DNA from: Poteriospumella lacustris
Taxonomy: Eukaryota; Sar; Chrysophyceae; Chromulinales; Dinobryaceae
NCBI GenBank assembly: GCA_008000375.1
Contig: SMOI01000326.1
Location: forward strand, 1-35,070
DNA length: 35,070 nt
Direction: 5' to 3'
The notes below the pieces were generated by a model, which saw only the letters and a program-made list of their open reading frames with translations, was not told where the DNA came from and did not search any database. Made by a program: the position numbers and the translations under genes. Below, piece by piece: positions 30,640 to 35,070 of this stretch (the stretch's first letter is position 1; each line of letters opens with the position of its first letter).

Positions 30640-32640
30640 TCAGACGGCCGCGGCGTTGGCCGGGTGCAGCGCGTTGACACCCGCAACGGCCTCCTCGCGG
30701 TAGTGCACCGGGGCCAATGCGACCGTGCCGCCCTCGGCACCGCCCGACGAGATGCCCTTGCGCACGTAGCGGACGTACGCGACGTAGGCGGTGGCGAGGA
30801 GCAACAGGAAGCCGACGGCGCCACCGAGAACGACGCCGACGATGGTGCTGGTCGACAGCGGCGACGCGGTGGACGACGCCGCGTCGCCACCGCCGCCAGC
30901 GACGGTGCTGACGTCGACGTTGGAGACCGACAGCGCCGCGGGCTGTGCGTCCTCCAGTTCCATGACGCCGTTCTCTTGCGCCAGCTCGGCGAGCTTCGCG
31001 GCGAACTCGCCGCTCTGCATGGCAGTGACCCAGCTGAGCGTGGCGGAGTCGACGACGCCGTAGGGGTCGGCGAGGTGCTCGACGGGGCCCTGGACGGTGA
31101 TGTTGAAGCGCATCAGCGCGCCGGGCGTGGTCGTGGTCGGCGTGATCACGAAGAACTGGTCATGCAGCGCGGACTGCGGGGTGCGGTCGTCGACAAGCAG
31201 CGGCGACGGCGACGAGCGCAGCTGCGTCGCGGCGGACGGCTGCGCCAGTTGCAGCTGCTGCAGTTGGTGGTGGCGCAGGCCGAGCAGCGGCAGGATGCTC
31301 GTGAGGCTGATGCTGTCGGGCGCGATGAGGCCGCCCGAGAGCATGCTCAGTAGCAGCTGGAGCAGCGCGGCGACCAGCGCCTGGTTGGCGCCCGTGGGGT
31401 CGCAGGAGTTGAGCTGCAGGCTGATGCAGAAGCGGATCACGACGGTGATGCCCGAGCAGCCGGTGCAGGGGCAAGTGGGGCACGACGGCGGCGCCGTGAC
31501 GGCGACCGACGGCGCAGCGGAGGGGATTGTTGACGGACTGACGGTGGGCGTCGCGGTGGGGGCAGCCGAAGGGGTAGCGGTGGGAGAGGCGGTGGGCACC
31601 GCAGAGGGCGTCGCGGTCGGGGTGGCGGTGGGGTCCGCCGTGGGGACAGCGGTAGGAGAGGCGGTAGGAGAGGCGGTAGGAGAGGCGGTAGGAGAGGCGG
31701 TAGGAGAGGCGGTAGGAGAGGCGGTGGGAGAGGCGGTGGGCGGGTCGGTTGGTACGGCAGTCGGTGTGGCGGTGGGGTTCGCTGTTGGCGTAGCGGTGGG
31801 GGCAGCCGTAGGAGAGGCGGTAGGCTCCACCGTTGGGGCAGCCGTTGGCTCAGCGGTCGGTTCCGCGGTCGGTTCCGCGGTGGGCTCGGCGGTGGGGGCG
31901 GCGGTGGGGCTGACGGTGGGTTCGGCGGTGGGTGCAACCGTCGGCTCAGCGGAGGGCTCAGCGGTGGGCTCAGCGGTGGGGCTGACGGTGGGCACTGCGG
32001 TGGGCACTGCGGTGGGTGTCGCCGACGGGTCGGCGGTGGGGGCGGCGGTAGGCTCGGCAGTGGGGTCGACCGTTGGCTCAGCGGTGGGAGCGTTGGAGGG
32101 CACTGCGGTCGGGACAGCGGTGGGCGCGGCGGAGGGGTCAGCGGTGGGGGAGGTGGTGGGGCTGACGGTAGGTGGGTCGGTCGGGACAGCGGTTGGGACG
32201 GCAGATGGGACTGCGGTGGGCTCGGCTGTGGGCTCGGCGGTGGGCTCGTACGTCGGCTCGGCGGTGGGCTCGTACGTCGGCTCGGCGGTGGGCTCGTACG
32301 TCGGGGCCCACGTCGGGGCGGCGGTCGGCACCTGCGTCGGGGCCATGGTGCAGAGGCAGCTTAACTGTTCCGATACGAAGCTGAAGGGCCGCAGTGGAGC
32401 GTTGACGTCCGGGCGCAGCTGGGCGATTTCGAAGGGCAGCGCCTGCGACGCTCGGCGAGGCTCCGGCGCCGTCGACGTCGCGACGGGCAGCACCGCGGCC
32501 TTCTCCGCACCAGCAGCGGGGCGAGACAATGGGTTGACGGCGTCCAGCTCGTCCAGGTAAATGAACTTCATGTCGGCTGTCCCGTCGATGACGACGAGGG
32601 CAGCGGCCCAAGCGATGGAGATGAGGAGGAGTCGAGACAT
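30640..32640 (-). CDS. PTxxPT-repeat type I membrane protein
   Basis: Single-exon frame of 666 residues, much more GC-rich than its neighbours. A signal peptide opens it (M-S-R-L-L-L-I-S-I-A-W-A-A-A-L-V-V-I). Residues about 100-375 are tandem P-T-A-x and P-T-[AV]-x units (x = E, V, S, A, D). A Cys cluster follows (C-P-T-C-P-C-T-G-C). Residues about 395-570 form a folded ectodomain with two alternating strand/helix halves, resembling the SEA-like modules of many stramenopile surface proteins. A transmembrane helix lies at about 600-622, followed by a basic stop-transfer (R-Y-V-R-K) and a 40-residue cytoplasmic tail. It is likely a heavily glycosylated, stalk-like surface protein. The opposite strand is also open for 487 codons because the repeats avoid stops; that frame is a shadow. 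No ligand or enzyme function is visible. Confidence 0.85.
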   Translation of the reverse strand: MSRLLLISIAWAAALVVIDGTADMKFIYLDELDAVNPLSRPAAGAEKAAVLPVATSTAPEPRRASQALPFEIAQLRPDVNAPLRPFSFVSEQLSCLCTMAPTQVPTAAPTWAPTYEPTAEPTYEPTAEPTYEPTAEPTAEPTAVPSAVPTAVPTDPPTVSPTTSPTADPSAAPTAVPTAVPSNAPTAEPTVDPTAEPTAAPTADPSATPTAVPTAVPTVSPTAEPTAEPSAEPTVAPTAEPTVSPTAAPTAEPTAEPTAEPTAEPTAAPTVEPTASPTAAPTATPTANPTATPTAVPTDPPTASPTASPTASPTASPTASPTASPTASPTAVPTADPTATPTATPSAVPTASPTATPSAAPTATPTVSPSTIPSAAPSVAVTAPPSCPTCPCTGCSGITVVIRFCISLQLNSCDPTGANQALVAALLQLLLSMLSGGLIAPDSISLTSILPLLGLRHHQLQQLQLAQPSAATQLRSSPSPLLVDDRTPQSALHDQFFVITPTTTTPGALMRFNITVQGPVEHLADPYGVVDSATLSWVTAMQSGEFAAKLAELAQENGVMELEDAQPAALSVSNVDVSTVAGGGGDAASSTASPLSTSTIVGVVLGGAVGFLLLLATAYVAYVRYVRKGISSGGAEGGTVALAPVHYREEAVAGVNALHPANAAAV
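31651..31734 (-). repeat. 12-nt minisatellite in the PTxxPT tract
   Basis: Six exact copies of GGTAGGAGAGGC plus a seventh with one change (plus-strand reading) encode S-P-T-A units on the minus strand. Neighbouring units differ in codons, so this block expanded recently. Confidence 0.9.
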
Positions 32641-33181
32641 GGTGCGTCAAGTTCTGAGGCAGTTCAATTGTGATCCAAAGCCTCCGACACAGCTCATATC
32701 TACGGCCGCGGAGGGTCCGAGGTATGATTTGAATCCTACTCGCTGTAGTCCTGCATTGGCTTCCGCGGCGGATACGCGACGCCATGCACCTGCTTCCACT
32801 GACGAGGGGCGGAATTTTGGCTCAATCGCTTCATCGCAAGCGTGTTCTGGATGATGACTTTTGGCGGATTCCATTCAAAGATACCAACATCCGTACACGG
32901 CGTCCCCTCGTTCTCCACCGTTCGACTGGTCCATGCTCTCGACTCTCGACCAATCGACGTCTCCGCCTCCCTCCATCGTCGTCGTCGTGCGCCAAGTCGA
33001 CGATGATCAAGCACAGATACCCAGGTTTCCTATCCCAGACGGTCGGGTCAATCCAACCTGCGTGTTTCTTATCAATGTGTCGTCATTTCAGACTCTCCTT
33101 GAACCAACATCTTTGATTTTGTTCCTTGCCTTGTGGGCAGCAGATTCTGATGAGTGTAGGAAGCAGCTCTGATCATTTCAA
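32641..33181. other. 5' flank of the PTxxPT gene
   Basis: Upstream region of the minus-strand gene that starts at 32640. Open frames of 75-110 codons occur on both strands, but none has a recognisable product. Confidence 0.4.
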
Positions 33182-33454
33182 GGGAGTTACAGCCGCTGTT
33201 AACCGAAAAAAAACTCGCAAAGAACCTACGTTTTGCAAAACCTAGGTTTGTCAAAACCTTGTGAAAAACGTATAGGTGGAGGTTCGAAGCACACATCTGG
33301 AAGTGCGCCTCAAACCTACCTGAAAAACCTTGGTGTCGGGGCTTCACAGACATGCATATTTTTATCAAAATTCGTGAAAAACCTCAACATGGAGGTTTTG
33401 CAAAACGTAGGTTTTTCGGAGGTTTTTTTCGGTTAACATCGGCTGTTACGCCTT
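33182..33454. mobile_element. MITE-like foldback element
   Basis: The two ends are inverted repeats of about 55-60 nt. The left end (from 33182) reads GTTACAGCCGCTGTTAACCG then an A-run and CCTACGTTTTGCAAAACCT. The right end, read on the other strand, has GTAACAGCCGATGTTAACCG, the A-run and the same CCTACGTTTTGCAAAACCT. The interior is filled with AAAACCT and AGGTTTT words that pair with one another. No open frame. No clear target-site duplication flanks it. This is the form of a non-autonomous DNA transposon (MITE); the superfamily cannot be named. Confidence 0.75.
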
Positions 33455-33714
33455 AATCCACTACGAGTACATTTGGAAATCTCACTGCTCTGAATTTTAA
33501 TATGTGTTAAGATGATTTATAGAAGATTTACAGATTTATAGAACTCGAAGAACAGGGCAGCGGCGATACATCATGTCCCCAGGGCCCGCGTCATGAGGGC
33601 GCCCGCACAGTCGATTGGCATCGTCAGACTGACGCATCGCCCGCTCCCACAGCGCGGCGCCCACAACTTACCACGGCCGACTACTGCCACTCACATTTTG
33701 GGAACGCTCTTTGA

Positions 33715-33900
33715 CCGCTGAAGAAAGAGCATGGAGCATGTAAGGAGAAACGGCGCGTGATTTGGGCAGAGCTGGGAGAGAGTACGCTAGAAATACTTGT
33801 GCACATATTCATGGATCGATACGAAGCCCACTTGGACAACAAAACATTTCAAAAACTGCAGCTTGCAAATGAGGACGACATACATTGGTATTCTGGCTGA
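33715..33900 (+). other. Unassigned coding-like fragment
   Basis: About 61 codons, opening after a stop at 33711-33713 and ending at TGA 33898-33900, encode a well-mixed, charged peptide (for example R-R-V-I-W-A-E-L-G-E-S-T-L-E-I-L-V and F-Q-K-L-Q-L-A-N-E-D-D-I-H-W-Y). There is no start codon near its beginning. It could be an internal exon (AG before AAAGAG near 33721; GTATTC donor near 33888) or a remnant of a larger gene, possibly of transposon origin given the adjacent foldback element. Family not recognised. Confidence 0.3.
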
Positions 33901-34220
33901 GAATATCCCTCGGGCAAAAAGGCAATTCCAATCACCAACCAAAGAAGAGAGATTACTCCGGAGCTTTTAGTGGACTACATTAGTGAGATCTGAGAGTAAT
34001 GCACCCACGACAGACGTACACAGACATCAACGTGTGAAGAGAGCGACGGAGAACGAGCGAGAAAGAGAAAAATGATTTGGCGTAGGAAGAGAGCGATGAA
34101 ACGAATGGACGAAGAAGTCACAAACGGAGACCGCTCGTACTGCGAATGAACACGGGGCGAAGGGCAACAAATGGACAGCGAAGACCGCCACCAAGACGTC
34201 ACATGCAGAAGGGACGCGAA
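33901..34220. other. 3' flank of the terminal minus-strand gene
   Basis: A/G-rich on the plus strand. It contains no supported gene and is expected to hold the 3' UTR of the gene ending at 34221. Confidence 0.4.
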
Positions 34221-35070
34221 TTAGACCGGCCCACGAGACGCAAACGAAGCGTTAGAGAAGGCATGTGCATGGAGATTGCTCCCGTCAGGCGAATGAACGA
34301 TCTGTGCATGACCAGGTGCGGACGATAACGGTGGCGGGGCTTGCTGCTGTGGGGACGACGGTGGATAAGTCGATTGGTGGCGCTGAGACGGCTGCTGGTG
34401 CTGGTGCTGGTGCTGGACCTGGTGCTGGACCTGGTGTTGATGCTGATGATGCTGGTGCTGCTGATACATTTGCTGTGCAGACTGTTGGTTCTGGTGCTGC
34501 TGTTGGTGTGGTTGTTGACGATGTGGATAATGATGCGATGACTGTGGCGCTGACTGCGGCGCTGACTGCGCATACGGCGGCTGAGAGTGCGAGATGCCTT
34601 CGTATGTGGCTGTGGCGGTGTTCGAGCCTGGGTAGTGCAGGTTTTGGCCCGCGGCCGACGTTTGGTACGTCGCGTACTGCTGCCTATTCCCCGGGGGCGG
34701 CGTGTATGACGACGTCGCCCCGCGCTGCGGGTCCAGCGGTGGCATGACGCGGTACTGCGCAGGAGGCGAGTTCTCGTTGCTGCGATAGCCGATGTGGACG
34801 ACCTGGTGCGGGGCAGATCCCGCTGGGCCATGGTAGCCGTACACTGCAGTCGAAGGCACTGGCGAGTACACCGGTGACGGTACCAGCGTCATCGTGTAGC
34901 TCGGAGGCGGGTGCTGGCCGTAGAACGGCTGTATATACGGCATCATTGACGACGGCGGATGGTTCATGGGCATCGCCATGCGAGGCGCCGAGGGCGGCAA
35001 GTGGTGTTCCATCGACAGCGGTGGTGGCGACGCGGACACTGCGTACGACCCGTTGGGCTGTGCGTATCCG
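34221..35070 (-). CDS. Pro/Gln/His-rich C-terminal part of a gene cut by the window edge
   Basis: The frame is open from the right edge of the window to its stop at 34221, at least 283 residues, with no start codon required inside the window. The first part is Pro/Ser/Tyr/Met-rich (P-P-P, M-P-Y-I-Q-P-F-Y); the middle is Gln/His-rich with alternating H-Q runs from CTGGTG-type repeats; the end is N-L-H-A-H-A-F-S-N-A-S-F-A-S-R-G-P-V. The composition resembles the tails of RNA-binding genes A-C, so a fourth, inverted paralogue is possible, but no RRM is visible in the window and the short motif shared by B and C is absent. It could equally be a transcription factor or another disordered protein. 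Confidence 0.6.
   Translation of the reverse strand, partial: GYAQPNGSYAVSASPPPLSMEHHLPPSAPRMAMPMNHPPSSMMPYIQPFYGQHPPPSYTMTLVPSPVYSPVPSTAVYGYHGPAGSAPHQVVHIGYRSNENSPPAQYRVMPPLDPQRGATSSYTPPPGNRQQYATYQTSAAGQNLHYPGSNTATATYEGISHSQPPYAQSAPQSAPQSSHHYPHRQQPHQQQHQNQQSAQQMYQQHQHHQHQHQVQHQVQHQHQHQQPSQRHQSTYPPSSPQQQAPPPLSSAPGHAQIVHSPDGSNLHAHAFSNASFASRGPV

Noticed and set aside
31097-32560. 487-codon plus-strand open frame rich in V-G-S-A-V-G repeats
   Set aside because: It is the antisense of the PTxxPT gene; GC-rich 12-nt repeats avoid stops on both strands. The minus strand has the signal peptide, transmembrane helix and folded domain.

Overview
The window is nuclear DNA from a eukaryote with small genes and short spliceosomal introns. 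The introns placed here are 57-83 nt, mostly GT(A/G)(A/C)G...(T/C)AG. Stramenopile (heterokont) affinity is the best guess. A secreted protein carries hundreds of P[ST]xQP[ST] repeats followed by Cys-rich EGF-like modules, and a type I membrane protein carries PTxxPT repeats; both architectures are common in brown algae, diatoms and oomycetes. The sequence cannot place the organism further. Most genes become readable only after splicing by eye. Each spliced model below was required to keep frame through every junction.

Layout. 1-2.1 kb: a (CGT)25 microsatellite, then a 10-exon CRAL-TRIO (Sec14-like) lipid-binding gene. 2.1-6.1 kb: a 1,212-residue acidic protein built from nine copies of a roughly 60-residue helical unit, not assigned to a named family. 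6.6-7.1 kb (minus): a LYR-motif protein resembling the complex III assembly factor LYRM7/MZM1. 7.6-10.2 kb: a secreted PTGQPS-repeat/EGF protein, followed by an inverted, decayed copy of its own EGF tail. 11.1-11.5 kb: SEC61 beta, split over four exons with a start exon that codes only Met. 11.7-12.2 kb (minus): a selenoprotein F (Sep15)-like ER protein that has lost its redox motif. 12.7-14.4 kb: a sugar-porter-type MFS transporter. 15.2-15.7 kb (minus): a tentative small membrane protein. 15.9-17.0 kb (minus): a family-16-type methyltransferase.

17.2-29.2 kb holds a head-to-tail array of three paralogous RNA-binding genes (A, B, C). They share an identical four-exon structure (intron phases 2, 0, 0), two RRM domains and diverging Pro/Gln/Ser/Tyr-rich tails. 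They are separated by unusually long, T/C/G-rich non-coding spacers of 2.9 and 3.7 kb, in which the 8-mer CATCAATA recurs on one strand. 29.2-30.6 kb contains a diverged dispersed repeat also present upstream of gene C. 30.6-32.6 kb (minus) is a very GC-rich, signal-peptide-bearing, PTxxPT-repeat type I membrane protein. 33.2-33.45 kb is a MITE-like foldback element. The window ends inside a minus-strand gene with a Pro/Gln/His-rich C-terminus.

Functionally, SEC61 beta and the Sep15-like protein both belong to the ER secretory pathway that would handle the two secreted or membrane repeat proteins, but nothing shows they are co-regulated. The RRM array is the one clear case of related neighbouring genes. 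The most novel-looking items are the nine-unit helical repeat protein, the RRM array with its motif-bearing spacers, and the Sep15-like protein without its CxU site.
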